DNA of 26,256 bases from an uncultured Bacteroidales bacterium. Its GTDB lineage: Bacteria; Bacteroidota; Bacteroidia; Bacteroidales; Bacteroidaceae. The stretch's first letter is position 1; each line of letters starts with the position of its first letter. Shown here one piece after another: positions 1 through 8,855 of this stretch. The position numbers and the translations under genes were made by a program. The DNA is taken from positions 1 to 26,256 of the forward strand of contig CANBEE010000002.1 in the NCBI GenBank assembly GCA_947367415.1, in the 5' to 3' direction. The notes under the pieces were generated by a model that was not told the origin of the DNA, searched no databases, and was given only the letters and a program-made list of their open reading frames with translations.

Positions 1-2
1 AC

Positions 3-1946
3 TGGGGACATATCGTGAACCGCTTGCGCATGGCCTGTGGCATCTTCCTGGGCGATAGCGTGCTCTACCAGCATGCCATAGATACCTACCTCTATGCCAA
101 CGACAATGGTTCGCTCCCCAACTATATCGGTGAGACTGGACAGTGCCAGGAGACCGGGCGCGACCAGGCACATGCCCAACTGGGACTCGGGGCCATGTGC
201 GAGATATGCGAGATGGCTTGGGAGCAGGGTGACGACCTCTATGGCGCACTGGACAACCGCCTGATGAAGGGACTGGAATATACGGCCCGCTATAACCTCG
301 GATACGATGTGCCCTTTGAAACATGGAAGGACTGTACCGGCCTCTACTGCAACTGGACTGAGCCGGGCTCCATGCAGCGTGGCCGCATACGCTGCATCTA
401 CGACAGTGCCTACGAGCACTATACCAAGGTGAAGCGCCTGAAGATGCCCTATGTGAAGAAACTACTGGAGCTGCAGCGCAAGGCAGAGCGCCGCGGTGAG
501 ATAAAAGATGGCATGGAGGCCCGGACATTTGTGGTGAAGGGGGTACACGAGGGCACCAAGCTGCACTCGATAGTCACCTATCCTGCTCCCGAGGGTGCTC
601 CGCTGATGAGCGACTACGATGTGTTCATTCGTCCGCGTGGGGTGGAGGAGTGGACCAAGATCGATACCTACATGGCCAAGGTGAATGCGCCCATCGGCGA
701 CAACAAACACCGCGTGACGCAGATCTCCTACGCCTTCTTCGACTTCACGGGTGATGTTTTCGTGCGTGTGGTGTGCAAGAACAAGAAGTACACGAGCGCC
801 CGCATCCGTCCCGACTACCGCGGCACCATTGCCAATGTGCAGAACGACTCTACCGTGCAATTTATCCTCTTCCAACCCGAGAACGTGAGCGTGGAGTTTG
901 ACGGTAACATCACCGACAACCTGCTGCTCTTCACCTCGCGCCCCCCAGTGACCGAGGCTGAGGCCGAGGCCGAGGCACGCCAGCAGGGTCGCCAGTTTAT
1001 CAGCTACGCCCCCGGCTACTATACCGATAAGAGTATTGCGGTACCCTCAAATACCACCGTATACCTTGCTGGAGGTGCTTACTTTACGGGTACTTTCACT
1101 ATTGAGGATGCCGAGAACGTGAGCATCGTAGGACGTGGTGTGGCTCGTCCTGCCAATGGCTACGAGGGTTGCCACGTGCACCGCAGCAAGAACGTGAGCA
1201 TCGACGGACTCATCCTCAATACCTGTCCCGTAGGGGGCAGCGATGGTGTGACGCTGCACGATGTGCGCTGCATCTCGCATCCCTCATGGGGCGACGGTCT
1301 CAACGTGTTTGCCTCGTCGAACGTGCTCTACGACCGTGTGTTCTGCCGCACCTCGGACGACTGCACCACTGCCTATGCCACCCGCAAGGGTTTCGGAGGC
1401 TCGGTGCACAACGTGCGCATGACCAACTCGACCCTCTGGGCCGATGTGGCACACCCCATCTTCATCGGTATACATGGCAACTCCGAGGTGGGTGATAGCA
1501 TCGTAGGCCTTGTGTATGAGAATATCGACATCATCTGCCAGAGCGAGCCGCAGGTGGACTACCAGGGCTGCATGGCCATCAACTGCGGTGACAACAACTA
1601 CGTGAAGGATGTGCTCTTCAACAATATCCGCATCGAGAACATCCATCAGGGTTCGCTGCTCCAAGTCAAGGTGAGCCACAATGCCAAGTACTGCACCGCT
1701 CCCGGCCGGGGTGTCGAGAACGTCACCTTCCGCAACATCCGCTACAGTGGCGAGCAGCCCTATATGTCCGTCATCAACGGCTACAACGAGCAGCGCAAGG
1801 TGAAGAACATCACCTTCGAGGGGCTCAAGATTAATGGTCGCCTCATCTATGATGACATGCCCGGCAAGCCTCGCTGGTACCAGACGGCCGACTTTGTGCC
1901 CATCTACGTAGGCAACCATGTGGAGGGAGTGACGTTTAAGCGTTGA
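3..1946 (+). CDS. Alginate-lyase-like / GH49-GH28-like beta-helix fusion enzyme (5' end outside window)
   Basis: Likely a secreted polysaccharide-degrading enzyme with two catalytic-type domains; substrate unknown. The reading frame is open to the left edge, and the residues before the GTG at 15 (WGHI) continue the lyase domain smoothly, so the gene is truncated by the window and that GTG is not the true start. Counting from base 15, residues 1-115 match the end of an alginate_lyase (PF05426) alpha barrel, with the motif GQCQETGRDQAHAQ at 42-55. A beta-sandwich follows at about 185-310, then an EAEAEAEA linker at 314-321 and a right-handed beta-helix at about 340-640. The helix carries GDG (D427), SDD (D448/D449) and a nearby GIHG, resembling the clan GH-N (GH28/GH49) aspartate arrangement. 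The sandwich-plus-helix order is that of GH49. A hairpin lies just downstream. Confident in the domain types, less so in substrate or family number. Confidence 0.8.
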   Translation, partial: WGHIVNRLRMACGIFLGDSVLYQHAIDTYLYANDNGSLPNYIGETGQCQETGRDQAHAQLGLGAMCEICEMAWEQGDDLYGALDNRLMKGLEYTARYNLGYDVPFETWKDCTGLYCNWTEPGSMQRGRIRCIYDSAYEHYTKVKRLKMPYVKKLLELQRKAERRGEIKDGMEARTFVVKGVHEGTKLHSIVTYPAPEGAPLMSDYDVFIRPRGVEEWTKIDTYMAKVNAPIGDNKHRVTQISYAFFDFTGDVFVRVVCKNKKYTSARIRPDYRGTIANVQNDSTVQFILFQPENVSVEFDGNITDNLLLFTSRPPVTEAEAEAEARQQGRQFISYAPGYYTDKSIAVPSNTTVYLAGGAYFTGTFTIEDAENVSIVGRGVARPANGYEGCHVHRSKNVSIDGLILNTCPVGGSDGVTLHDVRCISHPSWGDGLNVFASSNVLYDRVFCRTSDDCTTAYATRKGFGGSVHNVRMTNSTLWADVAHPIFIGIHGNSEVGDSIVGLVYENIDIICQSEPQVDYQGCMAINCGDNNYVKDVLFNNIRIENIHQGSLLQVKVSHNAKYCTAPGRGVENVTFRNIRYSGEQPYMSVINGYNEQRKVKNITFEGLKINGRLIYDDMPGKPRWYQTADFVPIYVGNHVEGVTFKR

Positions 1947-1969
1947 CCCATCTTGTTCCGTATTATAGA

Positions 1970-2014
1970 TTTGTCTGAGAGCATGACACCCGGTGGTATC
2001 TGTTCTCAGACAAA
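1970..2014 (+). terminator. Hairpin terminator after the lyase/beta-helix gene
   Basis: An 11-bp perfect inverted repeat (TTTGTCTGAGA at 1970-1980, TCTCAGACAAA at 2004-2014). The interior can continue pairing: C1982-G2002, A1983-T2001, then GACACC/GGTATC with one mismatch, closing on a CGGT loop. It starts 24 nt past the stop codon and lies upstream of the miaB promoter, as expected for a terminator. The T-run after it is weak (CTTTAAATT). Confidence 0.6.
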
Positions 2015-2055
2015 CTTTAAATTGACCTAAAACAGTGTCTAAAGAAACTTATTTC

Positions 2056-2086
2056 TTTGTTCGTGAGGTAAAAAATCGTATTTTTG
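2056..2086 (+). promoter_or_regulatory. Bacteroidetes-type promoter for miaB
   Basis: TTTG at 2056-2059 and TATTTTTG at 2079-2086 are separated by 19 nt and fit the Bacteroidetes primary-sigma consensus (-33 TTTG, -7 TAnnTTTG) exactly. Transcription would start near 2093, giving a leader of about 50 nt before the ATG at 2145. Confidence 0.75.
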
Positions 2087-2144
2087 CATGCCCAATTAGG
2101 GTTGTGAGAATCTTATAACGAACGTGACAGAAAAAATATAGACT

Positions 2145-3491
2145 ATGAACGCTGATATACAGAATGAGGAGGGTGTAAAATACCTGTTTATAGAGACCTA
2201 TGGCTGCCAGATGAATGTGGCCGACAGTGAGGTAATAGCCTCGGTGATGCGTATGGCAGGCTATGAGCCTTGCGACGATGCTGACAAGGCGGATGCCATA
2301 TTGCTCAACACATGCTCTATACGCGACAATGCCGAGCAGAAGATTCTGCATCGTCTTGATGCATTGAACGCCTTGCGTAAGAAAGGACGCTCACTGATAG
2401 TAGGCGTGGTGGGTTGTATGGCCGAGCGTGTGAAGCAGCAGCTGATCGACGACTATGGGGTGGACCTCGTGGCTGGTCCCGATGCATACCTCACGCTGCC
2501 CGACCTCATGGCTGAGGTGGAGGCTGGCGGCAAGGCCATCAATGTGGAGTTGTCGACAACAGAGACCTACCGCGACGTCATCCCCGCACGTATCTGCGGA
2601 AACCATATCTCGGGCTTTGTATCTATCATGCGTGGATGCAACAACTTCTGTCACTATTGCATCGTGCCCTATACACGTGGCCGCGAACGCAGCCGTGACG
2701 TGGAGAGCATACTCAACGAAGTGGCCGACCTGGCTCGTAAGGGCTACAAGGAGGTGACGCTGTTGGGACAAAACGTCAACTCGTACCGTTTCGAGCGCGA
2801 TGGTGAGGTCATCACCTTCCCCATGTTGCTGCGTATGGTGGCGGCTGCAGCTCCTGAGATGCGCGTGCGCTTCACCACCTCGCACCCCAAGGATATGAGC
2901 GATGAAACCCTGAAAGCCATTGCCGAGGTGCCCAACATCTGCAAGCATATACATCTGCCTGTGCAGAGCGGCAGCACCCGAATTTTGGGGCTTATGAACC
3001 GTAAGTACACCCGCGAATGGTATCTTGAGCGTGTGGAGGCGATACGCCGCATCATCCCCGATTGCGGACTTAGCACCGACATCTTCTCAGGCTTCCATTC
3101 AGAGACCGAGGAGGATCATCAAGAGTCGCTTTCGCTCATGCGTCTGTGTGGGTATGACTCGGCTTTCATGTTCAAATATAGCGAGCGCCCCGGCACCTAT
3201 GCCAGTCGTCACCTGCCCGACGATGTGCCTGAGGAAGTGAAGATTCGTCGCCTCAATGAGATTATCGCATTGCAGAACGAACTCTCAGCCGAGAGCAATC
3301 GCCGTTGCATAGGCCGTACTTACGAGGTGTTGGTTGAAGGGTACTCAAAACGCTCCAAAGAGCAGCTTTGCGGCCGCACAGAACAGAACAAGACAGTGGT
3401 CTTCGACAAGCAGAACTACCGCATAGGCGACCGTGTGATGGTAGAGATTACGGATGCCAGTTCGGCTACGCTTATTGGTCGTCCGGTATAA
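2145..3491 (+). CDS. miaB: tRNA-2-methylthio-N6-dimethylallyladenosine synthase MiaB
   Basis: A cytoplasmic radical-SAM enzyme that adds the methylthio group at C2 of i6A37 in tRNAs reading UNN codons. All hallmarks are visible. The N-terminal UPF0004 domain carries three cluster-binding cysteines: C21 in ETYGCQMN, C57 in NTCSIRDNAE and C91 in VGCMAER. The radical-SAM CxxxCxxC motif is CNNFCHYC (C165, C169, C172), with FTTSHP and HLPVQSGS motifs further along, and a C-terminal TRAM domain at about 375-445. The 448-residue length is normal for the family. The ATG at 2145 is placed like other Bacteroidales MiaB starts, shortly before YLFIETYGCQMN, and lies behind a good promoter; there is no clear Shine-Dalgarno. 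It is a single-gene unit convergent with the GH2 operon. Confidence 0.97.
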   Translation: MNADIQNEEGVKYLFIETYGCQMNVADSEVIASVMRMAGYEPCDDADKADAILLNTCSIRDNAEQKILHRLDALNALRKKGRSLIVGVVGCMAERVKQQLIDDYGVDLVAGPDAYLTLPDLMAEVEAGGKAINVELSTTETYRDVIPARICGNHISGFVSIMRGCNNFCHYCIVPYTRGRERSRDVESILNEVADLARKGYKEVTLLGQNVNSYRFERDGEVITFPMLLRMVAAAAPEMRVRFTTSHPKDMSDETLKAIAEVPNICKHIHLPVQSGSTRILGLMNRKYTREWYLERVEAIRRIIPDCGLSTDIFSGFHSETEEDHQESLSLMRLCGYDSAFMFKYSERPGTYASRHLPDDVPEEVKIRRLNEIIALQNELSAESNRRCIGRTYEVLVEGYSKRSKEQLCGRTEQNKTVVFDKQNYRIGDRVMVEITDASSATLIGRPV

Positions 3492-3515
3492 TATTTGTTT
3501 GAGCGGATTCAAGAA

Positions 3516-3544
3516 TAAGGGGTGTGCCAGCGGCACACCCCTTA
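3516..3544. terminator. Strong bidirectional stem-loop terminator between convergent units
   Basis: TAAGGGGTGTGCC at 3516-3528 pairs perfectly with GGCACACCCCTTA at 3532-3544, giving 13 bp around a three-base AGC loop. It lies 25 nt after the miaB stop and 24 nt past the stop of the minus-strand gene ending at 3568, so it can serve both. T-tracts on either side are short. Confidence 0.8.
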
Positions 3545-3567
3545 CTTTGTCATTGTAGCAGAAATCC

Positions 3568-6267
3568 CTATTTCTTGGCTACGACCTTGTGTCCATCGAT
3601 GATGTAGATGCGGCCCGGCACCATATCGGCAGGTGAGGCAAGGCGGCGACCGAAGAGGTCGTAGATGCCCTTGCGCACGATTGTGGTCGGGGTATTGATA
3701 CCATCACCCTCGTTGGGATCATCACCCTCATTAGGGTCGTCTCCTTCATTAGGATCATCACCCTCGTTGGGGTTATCGTCATCCCCCTCATTGCCTTTCA
3801 CGTCGATGCGCCATGTGACGGGCTCGGCGGCTGTAGCGATAGGTGCCTTGATGTAGATTGTACGCTCAGCGCCCGTAGCGGCAAAGATGTAGTTCTTGCC
3901 TACGATGATGTCGGACTCGTTGGTGAGGCTGGTCTGCGTGTAATCTCCCTTGTAGGCCGAGAGAGAGGTCTTCTCATCGGTGTAGAAGGTCAGGCTGCTG
4001 TAGTTCTTCACAGTGCAGGTGAGGGTGATGGAGGTCTCCACATCGGCAGGGAGCGTGTAGGTATACCATGTGTTGAAGGCATCGTTGCCCGTGGTGAGGG
4101 TATAGTTGGTACCGGGGATGGCATTGATGGCATCGGCGAAGCGCTCTCCTGGGCGAGCTTCGGCAAAGGTGGGCACTATGTAGTAGTTGGTGCCGTCCTC
4201 GTCGCCTGGGTCAGCATTGATGGTGACACCGATATAGAGTGTCTGCCCTGCTTCGACGTATACCTTGCTCACCTTGTAGCCTGCCATGTAGGCATTGCTG
4301 TAGCGGCTGTCGTCGGAGGCGTTGATGGCATCGGCATCGCAGTCGCCCACCTTGACCCTGAGGTTTGAACCACGCCCTATCTTGGCGCGAGTGGTGTAGA
4401 ATCCGCTGCGGTCGGCCAGGTACTTGTACCATATGGAACTCTCGGGAGTGTTGCTGACGGCGATGGTGTCGCCCAGCTGAGTGAGCTCGATGGCTGTTGC
4501 GCATATATCACCAGCCTTGGCCTCTTCGAAATGGGTGGTGAAGATGATGTCGGCACCTCCATTGGCGAATGACATGATCTCGATGATGTAGCTGTTGCCC
4601 TCCAATATGGGCACCTTATAGGTGCGGGTAGTGGCGTTGCCGCTTGCTTGGTCGCTGCTGACATAATCGATGGTCTTGCTGTCGCAATCGTCACGGAAGT
4701 AGATGCTCCAATGGTTCTCGATTACATTCTTCGAGCTGGTCTCGAGAATGGCGAATCCCGACTTCTCGGCAGTGAACTGACGGAAGTTGGATACGTTGTC
4801 GCCACGGTCCTTGATGACAATGTCCTCGCCAAGATTGAAGAAGATGGGCATGTCGCAGTAGTCGCCAGCCTCAATGGGGGTCTCTGTGAGGGTTATGCTA
4901 TGGTTTCCCTCCTCGGCAGTGCTGATGCAGAAATAGAGCGAATGCCCCTCATAGATGCGGTATACATTGTACTCGTTGATGATGTCGCCGCCACCACGCG
5001 AGTAGAGCATGTGCTTGAGGGTGCCGGTGGTGGCTACCGAGAGCTCGGCATCCTGACCGGCTGTGTATACAAACCAATAGTCGCGTGCCTGACCGCTGAA
5101 CGGGTTCTCGCCTGCCTGGATTGCGATGGCCTTGTCCATACACTCGCCTGCAGCCGGCTCGCGCAACTTTAGCGTGACGGCCCCCTTTGCCGCATCCACA
5201 TCGGTAACGTTGAAGTTCATGATAAGCTCATGGCCCATGAACAGCGGCGATAGATTCAGGATGTAGGAGGCTCCCGTACCGTCGATGGTGGCAGGCTGTA
5301 GCTCCTCTGACTCGTAGTCGCAGTTGTCCAGGTAGGTGATGGTGCCCTTCCATCCGTCTGCTGCGGCAAGCTCCATGATGTAGCTTTCGCCAAGGCCGCT
5401 GAGGTCCATGCGGAAGAAGTTGTCGCCCTTCACGAGGTCGAGTGTAGCAGGGAATGTCTCCAGCTCTATGGGAGCCTTGCAGTTGTCGCCAATGCGGTCG
5501 CTGCTCATCTTGAACGTGATGCTTGTAGGGCGGTTGTTGGGGATGAGCACGAGATACGCCTTATCTTTTTCCACCACAAATTCGTGGTCATTGGTGGCCA
5601 CATCCTGTGGTACGGCTTTCAGCTCCTCGCTTCCGTATGCCTCCTCCTTTATATAATAGATGAGGTAGTCCTCGGTGAGTATGCTGGCAACACCGTCCGT
5701 GGGTGCGGTGAAGCGGCAGAAGGTAGCGTTGCTGAACTCGCTCAAATAGTCTACGTCATAGTTCTTGTATACGGGTACGTTGATGGTTGCATCCTGTGTC
5801 AGCTCGATGGGGCTTTCCCACGTGTCGCCCCCGAAGCCCTCCTTGAAGAAGAGGCTCTTGAGGGTGAAGCGGGTCATGATGCCTCCAGCCTCGGCAGGGG
5901 TGGAGAGGGTGAAGCGTACCTCGTCGCCCGGCCAAACCCTGATCTTGCCATACACGCCCAACCCATTGCCGTAGGCACCGGCATCCTCCAGCGGGAAGTC
6001 GGCATTATAGGTGCCGTCGGCATACAGGCCTCCCCAAATGCTCACGGGGACATTGTCGTACATGCTCTGGTTGTCGGCATAGATGTATAGCGTTCCCTGC
6101 TCGGTAGCCTTGTAGCTGAGGGTGATGAGGGAGTCGAGGCGCATGGTGAAACTCTTGTTTTTGCCGTTCCACTCAATCACGGTGCTTGCCTCCTGTTGGG
6201 CATGCACGGTGGTGGCAAAGCACGAGAATAGCATCAGTAGGGGGAGAACAATTCGTCGCATTGTCAT
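3568..6267 (-). CDS. Secreted multi-repeat beta-sandwich protein with T9SS-like C-terminal tail
   Basis: No enzyme motif is recognised. The ATG at 6267 (or 6261, two codons later) begins a signal peptide with a VHAQ cleavage site at residues 21-24. The body is built from repeats that each open with a pattern like (A/P)G-D/E-x-C-x-x-A/P-I-x-L, at about residues 145, 259, 373, 467, 585 and 706. This gives about six units of 95-120 residues, reminiscent of PPC or CUB-like beta-sandwich modules. Residues 826-855 are a low-complexity linker of NEGDDP units. The final 45 residues (GIYDLFGRRLA ... GRIYIIDGHKVVAKK) resemble the short C-terminal tail of Bacteroidetes secreted proteins, often annotated as a Por/T9SS sorting domain. 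The start lies 8 nt past the GH2 stop, so the two genes are almost certainly co-transcribed. A binding or adhesive role is inferred. Confidence 0.85.
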   Translation of the reverse strand: MTMRRIVLPLLMLFSCFATTVHAQQEASTVIEWNGKNKSFTMRLDSLITLSYKATEQGTLYIYADNQSMYDNVPVSIWGGLYADGTYNADFPLEDAGAYGNGLGVYGKIRVWPGDEVRFTLSTPAEAGGIMTRFTLKSLFFKEGFGGDTWESPIELTQDATINVPVYKNYDVDYLSEFSNATFCRFTAPTDGVASILTEDYLIYYIKEEAYGSEELKAVPQDVATNDHEFVVEKDKAYLVLIPNNRPTSITFKMSSDRIGDNCKAPIELETFPATLDLVKGDNFFRMDLSGLGESYIMELAAADGWKGTITYLDNCDYESEELQPATIDGTGASYILNLSPLFMGHELIMNFNVTDVDAAKGAVTLKLREPAAGECMDKAIAIQAGENPFSGQARDYWFVYTAGQDAELSVATTGTLKHMLYSRGGGDIINEYNVYRIYEGHSLYFCISTAEEGNHSITLTETPIEAGDYCDMPIFFNLGEDIVIKDRGDNVSNFRQFTAEKSGFAILETSSKNVIENHWSIYFRDDCDSKTIDYVSSDQASGNATTRTYKVPILEGNSYIIEIMSFANGGADIIFTTHFEEAKAGDICATAIELTQLGDTIAVSNTPESSIWYKYLADRSGFYTTRAKIGRGSNLRVKVGDCDADAINASDDSRYSNAYMAGYKVSKVYVEAGQTLYIGVTINADPGDEDGTNYYIVPTFAEARPGERFADAINAIPGTNYTLTTGNDAFNTWYTYTLPADVETSITLTCTVKNYSSLTFYTDEKTSLSAYKGDYTQTSLTNESDIIVGKNYIFAATGAERTIYIKAPIATAAEPVTWRIDVKGNEGDDDNPNEGDDPNEGDDPNEGDDPNEGDGINTPTTIVRKGIYDLFGRRLASPADMVPGRIYIIDGHKVVAKK
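3703..3792 (-). repeat. 18-bp tandem repeat coding for an NEGDDP linker
   Basis: Inside the preceding protein, about five degenerate 18-nt units encode NEGDDD-NP, then NEGDDP three times, then NEGDG. Codons differ between units (for example CTC/TTC for Glu and GTT/ATT for Asn on the plus strand), so the amino-acid repeat has been kept while the DNA drifted. It makes a flexible acidic linker between the repeat body and the C-terminal tail. Confidence 0.85.
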
Positions 6268-6275
6268 AGTTGTGT

Positions 6276-8786
6276 TTATTCTTCTGTTACTTTAATCGTA
6301 ATCTTGTCACTCTTGAGTCCCTTGGCTTTAGCGGTGAGAGTAATCTCGCCCGCCTTGCCCTGCTCGCCTACGATGGCAGTCATCATGCCGTTGAACACGT
6401 GCATCTGAGGCTCGTGGAAGAGTTCGAGGTTGGTGGGGTCACCATTGGCTCCGGCACGGTAGTGGCCTGCTCCCTTAACGGTAAAGCGCACCTGATGCTG
6501 GGCATCGGGGCATAGGCGGCCCTGCTTGTCGACGATGCGTACGGTGACGTAGGCAAGGTCTTCGGTGCCAACTACGAGAGGACGGTTCTCCTCGGCAACC
6601 AGCTCAATGGCATAGGGCTTGCCGGCTGTCTGCACCTCGGTCTCCATGCAGGCATTGCCGTCGGCATCGTAGGCCACGGCACGCAGGGTGCCCGGCTCAT
6701 ACTTGGTGTCCATCCACATGTGGCGGTAGCGCTGCTGGCGGGCGAGTGCCTTGCGGCTCTCGTCGTTCTCTGTATCGTCAATCTTCACGGTGAGGTCCTT
6801 GGTACGCTTGCCCTGGCTGACACCGTTGATGAAGAGCTCCACGGTGGGATAGTCGGAGTATACGAATACGGGGGTCACCTCGCCTTCGCGTCCGGGCCAT
6901 GTCCAGTGGGGCAGGATGTGGAGCGTGTGCTCCTCCTTGTTCCAATGGCTACGGTAGAGCCAGTAGCGGTCTTTGGGCAGACCCGCTAGGTCGATAATGC
7001 CGAAGAGCGATGAGTGGCTGGGCCAATTGGTGTAGTAGGGAGTAGGCTCGCCGAGGTAGTCGAAGCCTGTCCATACAAACTCACCCATGCCGTAAGGAAG
7101 GTCTTCGTAGAGGATGAAGTTGTCTTCGGGCAGGTCGCTCCAGTTGCAGTGCTCGAGGTCGTAGGATGATGACTGATGGTCGTCATACATCGCCATGGAG
7201 CGGCGCTCTACGGGAAACTTATACACACCGCGCGAGCTCACCGTAGAGGCGGTCTCGCTGCCGAGAATCACCTGCTGCGGCAGACGATTGTAGGCCTCCT
7301 GCACCTTGTGGCTGCGGTAGTTGAGGCCAGGCACGTCGAGGATATGCGCAAAGCCATTCTTCAGCACCAGGTCGACGCGGTCCATGCCCACGGTGCAGGG
7401 GCGTGTGGGGTCTTCGCGATGGAAGATGTCCTGTATCATGCGGCACACCTTGGTGCCGTCGCCTGTGCCTTGGTCGGGCACCTCATTACCGGTACACCAC
7501 ATCACCACAGAGGGGTCGTTGCGGTAGCGGCGTACGAGGTTGACGATATCCTTCTCAATCCATTCGTTGAACTCGCGGTTGTAGCCGTTCTTCATCTTGG
7601 CACGCTTCCACTCGTCGAAGCTCTCGGCCATGATCATCATACCCATCTCGTTGCAGGCCTCCACCAGTTCGGGCTCGGGCATGTTGTGTGAGGTACGGTA
7701 GGCATTGCTACCCATCTCCTTGAGTAGGCGCACCTTGCGGCGTACAGCAGTGGCATTGACCACAGCGCCCAGCGGACCATTGTCGTGATGGTTGCAGGTG
7801 CCCTTGAAGATGGTGCGCTGTCCGTTGAGGAAGAAACCCTGGTCAGGGACTATCTCGATGGTGCGGATACCAAAGGTGGTCTCATACACGTCGGTGACAC
7901 CCGATTTGTTGCTGACCTCGGTCACGGCCTGATAGAGGTGGGGAGTCTCGGGAGTCCACGGCTGTGGGTTTGCTATCATTGCCCGATGGTTTACAACGCC
8001 CTTGTCGTAGCGGCTGAGGCCATTAAGGCTTGTGGTGTAGACGCTATTCCCTGCGGGGTCGTAGATGGTGGTCTTGACACTGACATCCTCAGGCTTGATG
8101 CCCTGGGGCATGTCGAGCTCTACCTGTACGTTGACCCTTGCATAATTGTCGCGCAATGCAGTAGTAGTGATATAGGTTCCCCACATCTTGACGGCCAATT
8201 CATCGGTAACGATGAGGTGTACGTTGCGATAGATACCGGCACCGGGATACCATCGTGAACTCTCCTCGTAGTTCTCGAGGCGCACGGCCAGCGTGTTCAC
8301 CTCGCCGGCCTTCATGTAGGGAGTGATGTCGAAGTAGAAGGCGTTATAGCCGTAGGGCCAGTAGCCAGCCTCCTGTCCGTTGACCCATACGCGGGCATGG
8401 CTCATGGCACCGTCGAAGAGCAGGGTGGCACGGCGTCCTTCGGTAAACTCAGGAGCCTCGAACTGTAAGCGATACCATCCAGCACCCACGAAGGGGAGTC
8501 CGCCTGTGCGGCCAGCGTGCGCCAAGGCCTCTTTCTGTCCGTCCTGCTCGATGGCTACTTTTTGGCGGTCGTTATTGGCATCGAAGGGACCATAGATAGC
8601 CCAGTCGTGCGGTACGGTTACCGACTGCCACTGGCTGTCGTCATAGACTGTCAGCGAGGCTGCAGCGTCATCGGTGCGGGTAAACTTCCAACCCGTTTTG
8701 AGGGTTTGTACATGGCGATGGTTTGCCATTACGTGAAGGCAGCAAAAGAGTGCTGTCATCAGAACCAGGGAGATACGTCTTTTCAT
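6276..8786 (-). CDS. Secreted glycoside hydrolase family 2 protein (beta-galactosidase/glucuronidase type)
   Basis: A retaining GH2 glycosidase of 836 residues. The signal peptide covers residues 1-21. The jelly-roll sugar-binding domain is at about 27-190 (WYRLQF, RVWVNGQEAGYWPYGY, GAGIYRNVHL). An Ig-like domain lies at 195-310, and the TIM barrel at 312-610 carries GTCNHHDNG and YRTSHNMP. The acid/base glutamate is E435 in CTGNEVPDQ and the nucleophile is most likely E511 in ILGSETAST. A DUF4982-like domain follows at about 635-710 (VFVYSDYPTVELFINGVSQGK), then a C-terminal Ig-like GH2_C5-type domain at 725-836. This layout is common in Bacteroidetes exo-beta-galactosidases and glucuronidases; the sugar cannot be fixed from sequence. 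It is first gene of a two-gene minus-strand unit, with a promoter at 8806-8837. Confidence 0.93.
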   Translation of the reverse strand: MKRRISLVLMTALFCCLHVMANHRHVQTLKTGWKFTRTDDAAASLTVYDDSQWQSVTVPHDWAIYGPFDANNDRQKVAIEQDGQKEALAHAGRTGGLPFVGAGWYRLQFEAPEFTEGRRATLLFDGAMSHARVWVNGQEAGYWPYGYNAFYFDITPYMKAGEVNTLAVRLENYEESSRWYPGAGIYRNVHLIVTDELAVKMWGTYITTTALRDNYARVNVQVELDMPQGIKPEDVSVKTTIYDPAGNSVYTTSLNGLSRYDKGVVNHRAMIANPQPWTPETPHLYQAVTEVSNKSGVTDVYETTFGIRTIEIVPDQGFFLNGQRTIFKGTCNHHDNGPLGAVVNATAVRRKVRLLKEMGSNAYRTSHNMPEPELVEACNEMGMMIMAESFDEWKRAKMKNGYNREFNEWIEKDIVNLVRRYRNDPSVVMWCTGNEVPDQGTGDGTKVCRMIQDIFHREDPTRPCTVGMDRVDLVLKNGFAHILDVPGLNYRSHKVQEAYNRLPQQVILGSETASTVSSRGVYKFPVERRSMAMYDDHQSSSYDLEHCNWSDLPEDNFILYEDLPYGMGEFVWTGFDYLGEPTPYYTNWPSHSSLFGIIDLAGLPKDRYWLYRSHWNKEEHTLHILPHWTWPGREGEVTPVFVYSDYPTVELFINGVSQGKRTKDLTVKIDDTENDESRKALARQQRYRHMWMDTKYEPGTLRAVAYDADGNACMETEVQTAGKPYAIELVAEENRPLVVGTEDLAYVTVRIVDKQGRLCPDAQHQVRFTVKGAGHYRAGANGDPTNLELFHEPQMHVFNGMMTAIVGEQGKAGEITLTAKAKGLKSDKITIKVTEE

Positions 8787-8805
8787 TGTAAGTCTAATTT
8801 TGTCA

Positions 8806-8837
8806 CAAACATACGAAAAAAACTACTACTACCCAAT
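8806..8837 (-). promoter_or_regulatory. Bacteroidetes-type promoter for the GH2 unit
   Basis: On the minus strand, TATGTTTG (complement of 8806-8813) matches TAnnTTTG, with ATTG (complement of 8834-8837) as a three-of-four -33 element 20 nt upstream. The transcript would start around 8800, leaving a leader of only about 13 nt before the ATG at 8786. Confidence 0.6.
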
Positions 8838-8855
8838 TTTTAAGGAATATTTGTT

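Noticed and set aside
3703..3792. Possible CRISPR-like or minisatellite array
   Set aside because: The units are contiguous 18-mers without spacers and lie in frame within a coding region as a linker.
4648..5172. 174-codon plus-strand open frame inside the repeat-protein gene
   Set aside because: It is antisense to a convincing secreted protein, with no promoter or family resemblance.
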